A stretch of 64,000 nucleotides of DNA from the NCBI RefSeq assembly GCF_000238295.3, contig NZ_AHCD03000044.1, positions 62,001 to 126,000 on the forward strand. Direction: 5' to 3'. This document shows, piece by piece, positions 1 through 9,016 of this stretch. Each line of letters opens with the position of its first letter. Position 1 is the stretch's first letter. The DNA is from Pseudoalteromonas rubra. GTDB lineage: Bacteria; Pseudomonadota; Gammaproteobacteria; Enterobacterales; Alteromonadaceae. Position numbers and translations under genes: made by a program. The notes beneath the pieces are model-generated. The model was not told the DNA's origin. It searched no databases and saw nothing but the letters and a program-made list of their open reading frames with translations.

Positions 1-201
1 TTGTGCATTGTCGTCAGCAATGGTTTGTTCGGATACCTGACCCACACTCAGCGCCAGATCGGTATTTGCTCTGGCTGTACGGGTGGATGTGACCGTGATT
101 TTTTCAATCTGGTCGGCACCTGCTGTGTCAGCGGCAACCTGTGCTGAATAGGCCTGTAGCAAGGCTAACGTTAATGCAGAAACAGTCAAACCGGGTTTCA
201 T
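1..201 (-). CDS. TonB-dependent outer-membrane receptor, N-terminal fragment
   Basis: Only the first 67 codons lie in the window; the gene runs off the left edge. It opens with a signal peptide (MKPGLTVSALTLALLQAYSA, cleavage near AQVAA-D). After it comes ADQIEKITVTSTRT, which resembles the TonB-box and the start of the plug domain in siderophore or vitamin receptors, where the IEKITVTATR-type motif is typical. The ATG is preceded by AGAGGTG at good spacing. The product would sit in the outer membrane and import a ligand with energy from TonB-ExbB-ExbD. The substrate cannot be told from this piece. Family call is by motif only. Confidence 0.75.
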   Translation of the reverse strand, partial: MKPGLTVSALTLALLQAYSAQVAADTAGADQIEKITVTSTRTARANTDLALSVGQVSEQTIADDNAQ

Positions 202-362
202 GAACACCTCTTTATTCGTTGAAGGAGCTGGATAATAATCCTGCCATGCAAAAATGTACAAATTATGCGGTCAGTATACGGTGGTGTCTTTATTGTCGAT
301 CTTTGTCTGACGGAGCAAACCAAGTCCTGCCACATGGTATTCACTTGTATGGCTTAATGATC

Positions 363-1172
363 TCATTCGCGATGCTGTAACTCACTGGCCAGTTGTTGTG
401 CCTGAGTAATTTCATCGAGTGTCATACGCTGTTCCAGATGTCGCCTTGTCCACTCAACGCGACTATATACCTCGCTGTCCTGACGGGTTTGCAAAAAGTA
501 ATGACTGTATGCCAGCGCCTGAATATAGTTTTGCCCGCCTGTGTCAGGGTCCAGATTTTGATAGCCTCGGATCAACTGTAAGGTGGCCTTCTCCCCGCCT
601 AGCAAAGCGACTTGCTCAGTCACCTGATATTTTTGCGCGGTGAATGCTTTCATCTGAGCGACTTGTTCATCTCTGGTGAGTGTACTGAAATTCAGTGCCT
701 GATGTACTTCGGCCGGGGCAAGTAGCCAGAGTGTGTCGGCCGCTTTATCTGAGCCCATTAGGGCTGCGTGCATCAACGTCTCTACATAGTTCTCATCACG
801 GTTGGTGTTGCTCAGACAGCGCTGATATCTGGCTTTCATGGTTTCGATTATCTCGTGTACTTCGTCGCGAGATAACGCCTGTTCGAGCCATTGGTTGAAC
901 GCTTCGTCGGTACGCGGTACGTTGCGGCACAGGCGTATTTGCATGGCTTGCTTAAACAGTGCTTCAGCCGACTCGGCCGGCACCTGTTGCTGCTCGGGTT
1001 GGTGGCGTGTTGTGCTGACAATTGTATTCGTCATGTCCGGGTTATGAACCTGTTCGACGACGGGATTCGCAACTTTGATATGCTCGGCTTTATGCTGATC
1101 TTGTGGGTAAAACACCAGCAAACAAATAGAAAGACATAGGCCTGCCAGCAGGCCAATAGATGTACTACGCAT
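363..1172 (-). CDS. Hypothetical secreted or membrane-anchored protein
   Basis: About 269 residues starting at MRSTSIGL. An in-frame ATG 12 codons upstream lacks a ribosome site, while this one is preceded by AGGTAAG about 6 nt away. Residues 1-22 form one hydrophobic helix (signal anchor or signal peptide). The rest is soluble, alpha-helical by composition and rich in Gln/Glu, with a low-complexity linker (HQPEQQQVPAES) near residues 60-70. No catalytic motif is evident and I do not recognise the family; short helical stretches could be TPR- or Sel1-like but this is weak. It lies about 53 bp downstream of the amidohydrolase stop on the same strand, so the two are probably cotranscribed. Confidence 0.6.
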   Translation of the reverse strand: MRSTSIGLLAGLCLSICLLVFYPQDQHKAEHIKVANPVVEQVHNPDMTNTIVSTTRHQPEQQQVPAESAEALFKQAMQIRLCRNVPRTDEAFNQWLEQALSRDEVHEIIETMKARYQRCLSNTNRDENYVETLMHAALMGSDKAADTLWLLAPAEVHQALNFSTLTRDEQVAQMKAFTAQKYQVTEQVALLGGEKATLQLIRGYQNLDPDTGGQNYIQALAYSHYFLQTRQDSEVYSRVEWTRRHLEQRMTLDEITQAQQLASELQHRE

Positions 1173-1225
1173 TAAAAACTTACCTGTTGATGAAAGGTGC
1201 CGCGTCATGGAAGCGGCACCCGGGA

Positions 1226-2572
1226 TTAAAATCCGTTTTTAAGCGCTTTAAGCCGGTCTACGACTTTGCCCTGATGGATCACCGCATGTATTTTTTGTGT
1301 ATTTTGAATATGTTCAATTGGTGAGGCGTCAAGTATCACAAAGCTTGCCTGGGCACCCGGTTTTAGGCTGTTGTTTATCCCCAAAAATGCGCCTGCCTGT
1401 GTGGTTGTCGCTGCCAGCGCCTGCCAGTTCGACATGCCCGCTTCGGTTAATTTAAGCATTTCCCTGTGTACTGAGTAGCCCTGAATGGTGCCATAATTAC
1501 CAGCGTCCGTTCCGTTTAAAACAGTGACGCCGGCTTTAACTAATTCGGCCAGGTTGGCGGTTCTTTGCGCATCCAGCTTACGCCACTTTGCTTCTCTGTC
1601 TCCCCACTTTTTCATTGTTTCTTCACTTTGGTAACCTGCAATGATGGCTGGGGTTGTCATGGCCTGAAGCAGCTTTGAGGCGACCACTGATTTGTCGAAC
1701 AGAAAGTCTGTCAGATCGGTATGCACTGTCATGGTCGGGATCACCACCATTTTTGCTGCTGCAATTTTATCTGCCAGTCCTGCCGGGATCGGCGCGCCGG
1801 GCATGTGGGTGAATGCTGTGGCTCCTACGTCGATGGCATCGATGACGTCCTGCCAGGTTTTAAGGTGGACGATGGTTTTGATCCCGAATTTGTTGCTCTG
1901 CTGGACGATGGCAGCAAAGGTGGCCTTATCAATCGAGGGCTGATCGTCACTGGGCTGATATACCACTTTAATCACATCGGGCTTGGCTTTGGCCAGACTC
2001 TGCACCTGAGCGATAGCCTCTTCTGGGGTCGACATAGTGCGTGTTTCCAGGCCGTATTCTGTGCAATGACCTTTCGGGGCTGTCAAACAAGATAAACTGC
2101 TGTAGATATCAGCACCAACAAAGGCGCCTGCTCTTTGCTTTTCCCGTGCGGCTATCTGGCCTAGCTCATGGCCAAATAAGTCTACAAATCCGGTGACACC
2201 GGCATACAGCACGCGTTGGGAGATTTTTTCAGTTCCGGCAAAATCTGATTTGGCATGAGGAGCCCGATTGCCAAACGCATGAACATGCATGTCAATCAAG
2301 CCCGGGATAAGCCAACGATTATTCAGATTGAGTGTCTGCCCCTTAAAGTTGGCCGGAGGCACTGGGTATTCAGCGGCTATCTTGCCTTGTTCAATCAATA
2401 CGGCACTGCGGCGGATCTCTTGTTGTTCGACGTCAACAACCTGAACCTGAGTGAGCAATAGTGCATCGGATGACATGGCCTGTGCTTCATCTGCATAGCT
2501 AAATTGCGCACTTAGGCACATGATCATGGCACCACCGAGTACGCCTGTGAGTTTGGGTATGATTGTTTTCAT
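1226..2572 (-). CDS. Secreted amidohydrolase-family metallohydrolase
   Basis: 448 residues with a Sec signal peptide ending near SYA-DE (27/28). The amidohydrolase fold is shown by the metal-binding HVH at 96-98 in GLIDMHVHAFG, a candidate bridging lysine K202 (DVIKVVY), H236 (IVHLKTW), H256 (AFTHMPGA) and D356 in LNGTDAG. The C-terminal region LKPGAQASFVILDASP is the usual composite beta-sandwich closing motif. This arrangement matches the imidazolonepropionase-like / Xaa-Pro dipeptidase-like branch of periplasmic amidohydrolases. The substrate is unknown; a peptide, cyclic imide or lactam are all possible. First gene of a probable two-gene operon with the unknown protein downstream. Confidence 0.88.
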   Translation of the reverse strand: MKTIIPKLTGVLGGAMIMCLSAQFSYADEAQAMSSDALLLTQVQVVDVEQQEIRRSAVLIEQGKIAAEYPVPPANFKGQTLNLNNRWLIPGLIDMHVHAFGNRAPHAKSDFAGTEKISQRVLYAGVTGFVDLFGHELGQIAAREKQRAGAFVGADIYSSLSCLTAPKGHCTEYGLETRTMSTPEEAIAQVQSLAKAKPDVIKVVYQPSDDQPSIDKATFAAIVQQSNKFGIKTIVHLKTWQDVIDAIDVGATAFTHMPGAPIPAGLADKIAAAKMVVIPTMTVHTDLTDFLFDKSVVASKLLQAMTTPAIIAGYQSEETMKKWGDREAKWRKLDAQRTANLAELVKAGVTVLNGTDAGNYGTIQGYSVHREMLKLTEAGMSNWQALAATTTQAGAFLGINNSLKPGAQASFVILDASPIEHIQNTQKIHAVIHQGKVVDRLKALKNGF

Positions 2573-2773
2573 TATCAGGATCCTTGAGTAGAAAATTGTT
2601 TTTTATTATTGTTATTTCAACACTATATAGTGCCGATGTAACCGCGGGTGTGCAACGTTAAATATTCCGGATCCCCTAATGTAAAGAGGGATGACACTGT
2701 CTAAGAAGGCGCCGGCGCGCGTTCAGTATCAACAATCTTAATTTGTTATAATGTAGCATTTATTTTTGTATGA

Positions 2774-2789
2774 CTGTTTATATATACAG
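2774..2789 (+). promoter_or_regulatory. LexA (SOS) box
   Basis: The sequence CTGTTTATATATACAG is an exact CTGT-N8-ACAG palindrome with an AT-rich centre and flanking A/T that extends the symmetry, matching the gammaproteobacterial LexA consensus. It ends 42 bp before the GNAT start codon and lies just downstream of a TATAAT-like -10 hexamer at 2747-2752, so bound LexA would block transcription. That the GNAT/VOC pair is SOS-inducible is an inference from this site. Confidence 0.75.
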
Positions 2790-2831
2790 TATTTTGTGGT
2801 CTACTATGTATCTAAATAGGAGACGAATACG

Positions 2832-3239
2832 ATGCTAGAATTAATAAAACAAGTACCTTCTGCTCAGGAATATTGCGATATGCGCGTTAAGGCCGGGCTG
2901 TCGCCAAAGTCGCTGGAAGCGGCTGAAATTGGCTTACCTAATACACTGTATGGTGTGTCGATCCGCGATGGCGAAAAATTGATTGCGATGGGTCGGGTGG
3001 TCGGTGATGGCGCCTGTAATTTTGAGGTAGTCGATGTGGCAGTCGATCCAGCTTATCAGGGACAAGGACTGGGTCGTCGTGTGATGGAATCGATTGATGC
3101 ATATTTGTCGTCTGTAGCATTGCTCGGGTCTTACGTGTCTATGATTGCCGATGAGCCGGTATTTTATGAAAAACTGGGGTACAGACTGGTTGCACCAAAG
3201 AGCCAGGGCATGACCAAGAAGTTTCAGCCCCACAAATAA
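2832..3239 (+). CDS. GNAT family N-acetyltransferase
   Basis: 135 residues, normal for a single GNAT domain. The acetyl-CoA pyrophosphate loop is visible as AYQGQGLGRR at about 74-83, following the beta-4 strand FEVVDVAVDP. The C-terminal EPVFYEKLGYRLV is the usual last strand-helix motif. Substrate unknown. The start is supported by AATAGGAGACGAATACG before the ATG. An exact LexA box lies 42 bp upstream. The VOC-family gene follows after 14 bp on the same strand, so the two probably form a damage-inducible operon. Confidence 0.9.
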   Translation: MLELIKQVPSAQEYCDMRVKAGLSPKSLEAAEIGLPNTLYGVSIRDGEKLIAMGRVVGDGACNFEVVDVAVDPAYQGQGLGRRVMESIDAYLSSVALLGSYVSMIADEPVFYEKLGYRLVAPKSQGMTKKFQPHK

Positions 3240-3253
3240 GCTTAAGGGTCACT

Positions 3254-3676
3254 ATGAAACAGAACATTGCGCACGTTGCGCTGGTGGTTAACGACTACGA
3301 CGAAGCGCTCGACTTTTATGTGGGTAAGCTTGGGTTTGAGTTGATAGAAGATACCTATCAGGCCGAGCAGGATAAACGCTGGGTTGTAGTGGCTCCCCCG
3401 AATTCTCATGGGGTGGCTTTATTGTTGGCAAAAGCTTCTAAACCCCGACAAAACTCCTTTATCGGTGATCAGACTGGCGGTCGTGTGTTTTTGTTTTTAA
3501 GTACCGATGACTTTTGGCGGGATTACGAATGGATGAAAGCCAAGGGGATACAGTTTGTGCGTGAGCCCGCTGTGCAGGACTATGGCACTGTCGCTGTGTT
3601 TGAAGATCTCTATGGCAATTTATGGGATCTGATCCAATATGTCGATGGTCATCCTATGTCGGCCAGGTGTCGTTAG
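3254..3676 (+). CDS. VOC family protein (glyoxalase/bleomycin-resistance fold)
   Basis: 140 residues with the two beta-alpha-beta-beta-beta modules of the vicinal oxygen chelate superfamily. It opens IAHVALVVNDYDEALDFYV, the classic first module with H7 as a likely metal ligand. The second module contains GTVAVFEDLYGNLWDLIQY, with the E in the final strand a usual ligand. Members include glyoxalase I, fosfomycin- and bleomycin-binding proteins and dioxygenases; nothing here picks one. An AAGGG ribosome site precedes the ATG. It lies 14 bp after the GNAT gene and should share its LexA-box promoter. Confidence 0.87.
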   Translation: MKQNIAHVALVVNDYDEALDFYVGKLGFELIEDTYQAEQDKRWVVVAPPNSHGVALLLAKASKPRQNSFIGDQTGGRVFLFLSTDDFWRDYEWMKAKGIQFVREPAVQDYGTVAVFEDLYGNLWDLIQYVDGHPMSARCR

Positions 3677-3773
3677 TTGTAGCCGGGGGACGACAATACT
3701 TGCTGCTGAACACGGGTAAATAGCGTACACTCGCGCAATCATCCAATGTCGTATCTTTTTGGGTTATATAACA

Positions 3774-4376
3774 ATGATAAAAGTTGATTACTCTCAATAT
3801 ACTCCGGCTGAACTTCATGAAGCGCTGCAACAAATCACACCTGACTCAGAGCACTATTCAGCCCTGCTCGCTGAGGTACATGCCCGCCAGGGGGAAGCTG
3901 AATTACACGAACAACAGCAAGCAAAAAAAACCCCCCACATTACTGAAAGGCGTGTGAAAGTCATAGGCTATATACAACTGCTGGCCGCATTTGTGATGAC
4001 CGTCGGGCTGATATTCGGGCCCCTAAGTTCATGGTTGTCTCTTATTAGTGTGCCTTTTATCCTGCTCAGTGCTGCTGCGGGTTATACGGCGGTTAAAGAG
4101 CTGGCAAAGTGGTATTGGTTATCGATACTGAATCAGGGGCTACAGGTTGTCAGTTTCTCTTTTGGCGTACTTAATTACAAGTATACGGGGCTTGGGGGTA
4201 TTCAAATCGGTTTTACCTGGTTGAAAGACTTTGAACTGTCTTTTGGCATTTTATTTTCTTCTACCGTCCGTCTGACTGGTAACGCCGGCGCGTTTTCTTT
4301 AAATGCAGTGCAGATAGACGTGCTTGCTCTGGTATTGATGATTGCCCTGCTTACTCTAGGGTCACGTCAGCAATAA
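3774..4376 (+). CDS. Hypothetical multi-spanning membrane protein
   Basis: 200 residues from the ATG (an in-frame TTG 15 bp upstream is possible; neither has a strong ribosome site). The first 65 residues are polar and helical (EALQQITPDSEHYSALLAEVHARQ and a Gln/Lys-rich stretch). About four or five hydrophobic segments follow, beginning VKVIGYIQLLAAFVMTVGLI and ending IDVLALVLMIALLTLG. No catalytic residues stand out and I do not recognise the family. It is monocistronic, with a hairpin terminator directly behind it. A small sensor or scaffold is possible but not supported. Confidence 0.6.
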   Translation: MIKVDYSQYTPAELHEALQQITPDSEHYSALLAEVHARQGEAELHEQQQAKKTPHITERRVKVIGYIQLLAAFVMTVGLIFGPLSSWLSLISVPFILLSAAAGYTAVKELAKWYWLSILNQGLQVVSFSFGVLNYKYTGLGGIQIGFTWLKDFELSFGILFSSTVRLTGNAGAFSLNAVQIDVLALVLMIALLTLGSRQQ

Positions 4377-4386
4377 GCTAGCCTCG

Positions 4387-4412
4387 AAGTGGCTGTTCAG
4401 GCCACTTTTCTG
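4387..4412 (+). terminator. Intrinsic terminator after the membrane protein gene
   Basis: A 7-bp perfect stem (AAGTGGC / GCCACTT) with loop TGTTCAG is followed by TTCTGTTGT, 10 bp after the stop codon. Confidence 0.7.
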
Positions 4413-4545
4413 TTGTATTTTAGCTTTCTTATTCCTTAATCATCTTATTTATATCCTTAACGAATATGTGATAATATATCTTAATTGTGCTGTATGAGCT
4501 GTTGACTATAATCCGAATAGCTCTTTGATTAAGAAAGGTAAATGT

Positions 4546-4935
4546 ATGTTATTTGAGTTAGAAACCTATACTCGCCATGCCAAGTGGCTGGGCCTGGCTG
4601 CGATTGGAGTCTCCATCCTTGCCTGGGCGGTTGAGCTAATGGGCGTGGTTTATGTCTGCCCTTATTGCCGTGTGCAACGTACCGTGATTGGTCTACTTGG
4701 CTTGATGTTGTTCACGGGTGCCGGGCGTCATTGGATGGGTAAGTATGCGGCTATGGTCATGGGCTTTTTTGGCGCCGTTGTTGCTGCGAATCAGCATTTT
4801 ATGGGCTGGAAATCGATTTCATCAGGTAAGTTTGAGTTTCATGATACCCTGATTGTAGATCCCTTCTTGCTGTCGGGTCTCGCCATGACGGCAATCATTG
4901 GCTTGGTTTGGTTGATAACCCGACAAGAAAAGTGA
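4546..4935 (+). CDS. DsbB-like four-helix membrane protein with a single CxxC
   Basis: 129 residues from the ATG that follows AAAGGTAAATGT; an upstream in-frame TTG is less likely. Four hydrophobic segments are visible. The first periplasmic loop carries VCPYCRVQR, closely resembling the DsbB motif CxxC-x-x-(Q/E)R that re-oxidises DsbA and passes electrons to quinone. The R/Q after the Cys pair is the quinone-binding position in DsbB. The second periplasmic Cys pair of DsbB is absent: the only cysteines of the mature protein are in this motif. It may be a DsbB/VKOR-like quinone reductase variant or a non-redox relative. No DsbA is adjacent. Confidence 0.65.
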   Translation: MLFELETYTRHAKWLGLAAIGVSILAWAVELMGVVYVCPYCRVQRTVIGLLGLMLFTGAGRHWMGKYAAMVMGFFGAVVAANQHFMGWKSISSGKFEFHDTLIVDPFLLSGLAMTAIIGLVWLITRQEK

Positions 4936-5039
4936 TTGTTTCCCGCTCCATTGTGTTTACTATGAGTCACAATGAAGTGATTTGATTGAGTGTGCTGACG
5001 CGGCTATTGGAGTGTCAGTATGCTCCTTGATAAGGAAGC

Positions 5040-5849
5040 ATGATGAAGTATGACATATACATAGTAGATGCCTTTACCCAGGCTCAATTCAAAGGCAATT
5101 CGGCCGCCGTAGTCCCCGTTAATCTATGGCCAGAAGTCAGCACAATGCAGCAGATTGCTGCTGAAAACAACCTCTCCGAAACGGCTTTCATTCGCTCTGT
5201 TGATACCGCATCAGGTCATCACTTTGAGATCCGATGGTTTTCTCCGCTGACAGAAATCGCCTTTTGTGGTCATGCGACACTCGCTGCATCGTTTGTGATT
5301 TTTAATCATTTAGGTGGCCAGGGTGAGATCACCTTCCTTACCCGTGAGGTGGGTCCTTTAACCGTTAATCAGTTGCCGGATCAGCGAATAGAAATGAGCT
5401 TTCCAAACCAGCAACCTGAGCCGGTTGCACAAGCTCCAGCCGCGTTACTGGAAGGCTTATCTGAGCAGCCCGTACAGGTGCTCAAAAATCGTCAGGCCTA
5501 CTTTGCTGTGTATGAGCAAGCTTCCTCGGTAGCGCAATTGACATACCATAGTGATTTACTCAAACAGCTGGCTCCACTGGACGTGGTAGCAACAGCACGG
5601 GCTGACAATTATGACTTCATTTCTCGCTATTTTTGGCCTGCCAATGGCGGCGATGAAGATCCGGTTACCGGTTCTATTCATGCAGGGCTGGCCCCTTACT
5701 GGGCAGAGTTATTGGGTCGCGATGAACTGATGGCCTATCAGTCTTCGCAGCGTGGTGGAGTATTATATTGTCAGGTAGCAGGTGAGCGGGTTTTGGTATC
5801 CGGGTTTGGGGTATTGTATTTGCAGGGGACTATTTTCGTTGCTGATTAA
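5040..5849 (+). CDS. PhzF family isomerase/epimerase
   Basis: 269 residues, the family's usual size. The N-terminal half has FKGNSAAVV, the catalytic glutamate region NNLSETAF (E47) and EIAFCGHATLAA; the C-terminal half has DEDPVTGSIHAGLAPYW. Together these define the duplicated diaminopimelate-epimerase-like fold of PhzF/YddE proteins. No other phenazine genes lie nearby, so this is probably a general isomerase of unknown substrate. Two ATGs are adjacent (5040 and 5043); AAGGA sits 3 or 6 nt before them, favouring the second. Monocistronic, with a terminator hairpin behind it. Confidence 0.9.
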   Translation: MMKYDIYIVDAFTQAQFKGNSAAVVPVNLWPEVSTMQQIAAENNLSETAFIRSVDTASGHHFEIRWFSPLTEIAFCGHATLAASFVIFNHLGGQGEITFLTREVGPLTVNQLPDQRIEMSFPNQQPEPVAQAPAALLEGLSEQPVQVLKNRQAYFAVYEQASSVAQLTYHSDLLKQLAPLDVVATARADNYDFISRYFWPANGGDEDPVTGSIHAGLAPYWAELLGRDELMAYQSSQRGGVLYCQVAGERVLVSGFGVLYLQGTIFVAD

Positions 5850-5852
5850 GCA

Positions 5853-5879
5853 AAGCCCGAAGCATTGCGCTTTGGGCTA
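5853..5879 (+). terminator. Convergent terminator between the PhzF and RND genes
   Basis: An imperfect hairpin with AAAGCCC and GGGCT arms lies between the PhzF stop and the RND permease stop, followed by an A/T-rich run. It could serve both directions. Confidence 0.5.
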
Positions 5880-5887
5880 AGATATTT

Positions 5888-8800
5888 TTAGGCTGGCTTT
5901 TCATCCTTCATCACTGCCACCAGAAGTGCTGGCAAAAAGGTCAGGCTGAGTAGCGTTGAAACCAAAATACCACTGAGTACGATAATACCTACGCCACGAT
6001 ACAGCTCGGTACCCTCACCCGGTATAAGCACCAGAGGCGCAAGACCAAAGATGGTGGTGGTGGTTGACATCAGTATCGGTCTGAGGCGTTTTGCAACAGC
6101 CTGCTGAACCGCTTCTTTAACCTTCAACCCCTGTTCCATGACGTAGCGTCGGGTCTGATCGACAATCAAGATTGGGTTGTTCACCACAGTACCCAGTAAG
6201 ATCAAAAAGCCCAGCATAGTGATCATGTCAAATGGCTGGTGGAAGGCACTGAGGCCCATTGCCGACAAGGTGCTATTGATGCCGTTAACGGTCACTAACC
6301 CCAGTAATCCCCCGGCCATACCCAGAGGCACAGTGGCCAGAATAAACAGTGGATAGCGCCAGTGTGTGAAAATAGCCACAAGCAGCAGGTAGCTCAGCAC
6401 CAGCGCAATGACAAAGTTGCCAGAGAGCGACGTCTTGGTTGCTTCCAGCTGGTCCGCTGCGCCACTGATGTTAACCTTAATGCCCTGAGCAATCTTGCCC
6501 TGTTGCCAGAGGTTAGGTAACAGTTGCTGACGCACTATTTGCTCGGCTGTTTCCAGCGCGACGTCTCTCGGTGGAATGATGTAAACAGTGACGGTTCGGT
6601 TGCCATCAACGCGACGCACCGAATTACTGTTTTTACTTTCTACCAGATCGGCCAGCGCGTTAAGCGGCAGTACTTGTCCGTTAGGCGTGATGATCGGTGT
6701 TGTCGATAGCTGCTCTATGGTTTGGCGATTGCCAGCGCCACTGAACAGGAACATGTCAACTTTGTCATCATTGAGGATGAACTCATCAACATACGCACCA
6801 TCACTCATTGCGGCCACCGCATAACCAAAGTCGCGGTTATCGAGCTCCAGTTCTGCCAGGCGTGCCCAGCGGGGCTGGATCTCTATCAATGGCTGGTCGA
6901 GCGTCAGCGATCTGGGGTCTGAGTTAATTTGTGGCTTGTCGAACAGTTTGTCTGCTTCTGCATAAACTGCTTCTGCAGCGCTGTACAAGTCTGTGATATT
7001 TGCACCGGCAATATCCACAGCCACGGCCCTTGTACCGCCGTCATTGCTGGAAATGATAGACCCTCTGGCCGAGAAAGCGCGCATGCCCTCGTAGCTTCTG
7101 AACTTGTCTGTGATGGCACTCATCATCTGATTAATGTGTTCCGGCTCTACCGGTGCACTTAAGAACCAGATCCGTCCAACCGATACGGACATGGCGTAGT
7201 ATTCAAGCGGTGGCATGTCCTTATTACCCGCCAGAAAATCACCGTTGTCTGCCTGCACATAATCATCAAAATAGGCGCGCAGTTCAGTACCAATCTTTTC
7301 CATTTCGGTCAGGTTATAGTTGGGCGGCGCTATCATCATAGAGAAAGCTTTAGGCTCCTCTCCTTCTGGCAAATATTCGGCGGCAGGCATCAAGGTAGTT
7401 GCCAGGCCCATGATCACGATAATGAAAGCGGCACTGGCAATGCGTGCCTGGGTGGTGCTGCGGGTAAACAACCGCGACAATTTCAACCAGTAGCTGCCCA
7501 GTTCAACCTGACGCTTTTCTTCCAGATCCTGTTTTTTGCCAAAATTCGCCAGTGCGACAGGCACCACAAAAATGGCGACAAGCATGGAGGCGATGATGGC
7601 ACCTGAAATGGCAATCGCAATATCAGAGTAGAGCTGACCGGCTTCTTGTTGCACAAATAAAATAGGCGCGAATACCAGCACTGTGGTGGCGGTTGATGCC
7701 AATACCGCAGGCCAGACTTCTTTTACACCATTAATCGCGGCTAAGCGTCGGCTGATCCCCTCGCGTTTGGCCTGAACGATTGACTCTAACACCACAATGG
7801 TGTTGTCTACTGTCATCCCGATGGCAAAGGCTACGCCAGCCAGGGAGATCACATTGATGGTTCGGCCAAAGCTCATCAGGGCAAAAAATGCAGCGATGGT
7901 ACACAGTGGGATCCCCATGACCCCAACTAAGGTGGCTCGTCCTGAGCGCAGGAAGAAGTACATGACCAGAGTAGCCAGCAGTGCACCTAACGCCAGGTTG
8001 GTCCAGACGTTTTCAAGTGAGCTTTTCACATAGCGGACATCGTCACTAAGCAAGGTCAGTTCCAGACCGTTTTGTACCAGTAATTGTTGGTTAATTTCTT
8101 CAACCACCGGGAGCATCTGCTCTTTGATGTCGAGCACATTTGAGCCGCTTTCGCGACGCACCGACAGGCGTAAAGTACGCTCGCCATTGGAATAAGACAC
8201 ACCGCGGGTTTCGAAATGATCCAGCGTTACATTGGCAACATCTTTAAGCAATACATTGGCGTTGCCGTCGCGTTTTATGATGAGGTTTTCCAGTTCACTG
8301 AGTTGCTCAAAGCGGCCAATTACACGTAGCAGATAGCGGCTTTCACCGCTTTCTATGTCACCGCCTGAGGTATCTCTGTTACGGTCGCGGATCACGGTTC
8401 TGACATCGCTCAGGCTAATACCGCGCTGAGCCAGACGTGCAGCATCTACTTTTATCTGGATCTGCCGTTGTGCACCGCCACCAATACGCACCTCGGAGAC
8501 GCCTGTGACACTTTCCATGCGTGGTCGGATATAGTCCTCTGCGTAGTCCCGCAGTAGATCCATGTCTAACTGTAATGGGTTACCTGGTTGTGGCTTGAGC
8601 AGGAAAAACATAAAGGCATTGCTGGAAAAGGAGCTGGAAAATAGCCGTGGCTGGTCGACGTTTTCCGGATAGGCGGGTACCTGGCTGAGCGCATTGTTTA
8701 CCCGAATAAGCGCATCGTTAACCTCAACACCAAAGGGGAACTCCAGCTCTATGGTTGCCTCGCCCATTTCGGCAAACGAGATCATGCGTTGCAGGTTTGG

Positions 8801-9016
8801 CAAACTACGCAGATAGCGCTCCTGCTCTATCAGGATCTCTTTCTCCACATCTTGTGGCGTTGCGCCAGGCCAGCCCGTTTGTACGGTAATCGTTCTGACT
8901 TCCAGGTCTGGGATCATCTGCACGGGAATGTTGAGCGCTGAAACCAGGCCCAAAATGGTGGTGATCAGCACCACCACGGCCACCAAAGTGCCGCGTTTTA
9001 CCGCTGATTCTATCAT
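5888..9016 (-). CDS. RND efflux transporter, inner-membrane permease subunit
   Basis: 1042 residues, full RND length, with the N-terminal TM helix (LVAVVVLITTILGLVSALNIPVQ), large periplasmic porter loops and duplicated TM blocks. In helix TM4 the motif is GMTVDNTIVVLES: D404 is kept but the second acid of the AcrB pair D407/D408 is N405. At the AcrB K940 position the sequence is VVNNPILIVD (N946). The changed relay is common in AcrB-distant RND subfamilies, so substrate class cannot be taken from AcrB. It exchanges protons for export across the periplasm with the adaptor encoded just upstream. Its start overlaps the adaptor stop by 4 bp (ATGA). No TolC-like partner is in the window. Confidence 0.93.
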   Translation of the reverse strand: MIESAVKRGTLVAVVVLITTILGLVSALNIPVQMIPDLEVRTITVQTGWPGATPQDVEKEILIEQERYLRSLPNLQRMISFAEMGEATIELEFPFGVEVNDALIRVNNALSQVPAYPENVDQPRLFSSSFSSNAFMFFLLKPQPGNPLQLDMDLLRDYAEDYIRPRMESVTGVSEVRIGGGAQRQIQIKVDAARLAQRGISLSDVRTVIRDRNRDTSGGDIESGESRYLLRVIGRFEQLSELENLIIKRDGNANVLLKDVANVTLDHFETRGVSYSNGERTLRLSVRRESGSNVLDIKEQMLPVVEEINQQLLVQNGLELTLLSDDVRYVKSSLENVWTNLALGALLATLVMYFFLRSGRATLVGVMGIPLCTIAAFFALMSFGRTINVISLAGVAFAIGMTVDNTIVVLESIVQAKREGISRRLAAINGVKEVWPAVLASTATTVLVFAPILFVQQEAGQLYSDIAIAISGAIIASMLVAIFVVPVALANFGKKQDLEEKRQVELGSYWLKLSRLFTRSTTQARIASAAFIIVIMGLATTLMPAAEYLPEGEEPKAFSMMIAPPNYNLTEMEKIGTELRAYFDDYVQADNGDFLAGNKDMPPLEYYAMSVSVGRIWFLSAPVEPEHINQMMSAITDKFRSYEGMRAFSARGSIISSNDGGTRAVAVDIAGANITDLYSAAEAVYAEADKLFDKPQINSDPRSLTLDQPLIEIQPRWARLAELELDNRDFGYAVAAMSDGAYVDEFILNDDKVDMFLFSGAGNRQTIEQLSTTPIITPNGQVLPLNALADLVESKNSNSVRRVDGNRTVTVYIIPPRDVALETAEQIVRQQLLPNLWQQGKIAQGIKVNISGAADQLEATKTSLSGNFVIALVLSYLLLVAIFTHWRYPLFILATVPLGMAGGLLGLVTVNGINSTLSAMGLSAFHQPFDMITMLGFLILLGTVVNNPILIVDQTRRYVMEQGLKVKEAVQQAVAKRLRPILMSTTTTIFGLAPLVLIPGEGTELYRGVGIIVLSGILVSTLLSLTFLPALLVAVMKDEKPA

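Noticed and set aside
5040..5849. Phenazine biosynthesis gene
   Set aside because: PhzF-fold proteins are widespread isomerases; no other phz genes are present.
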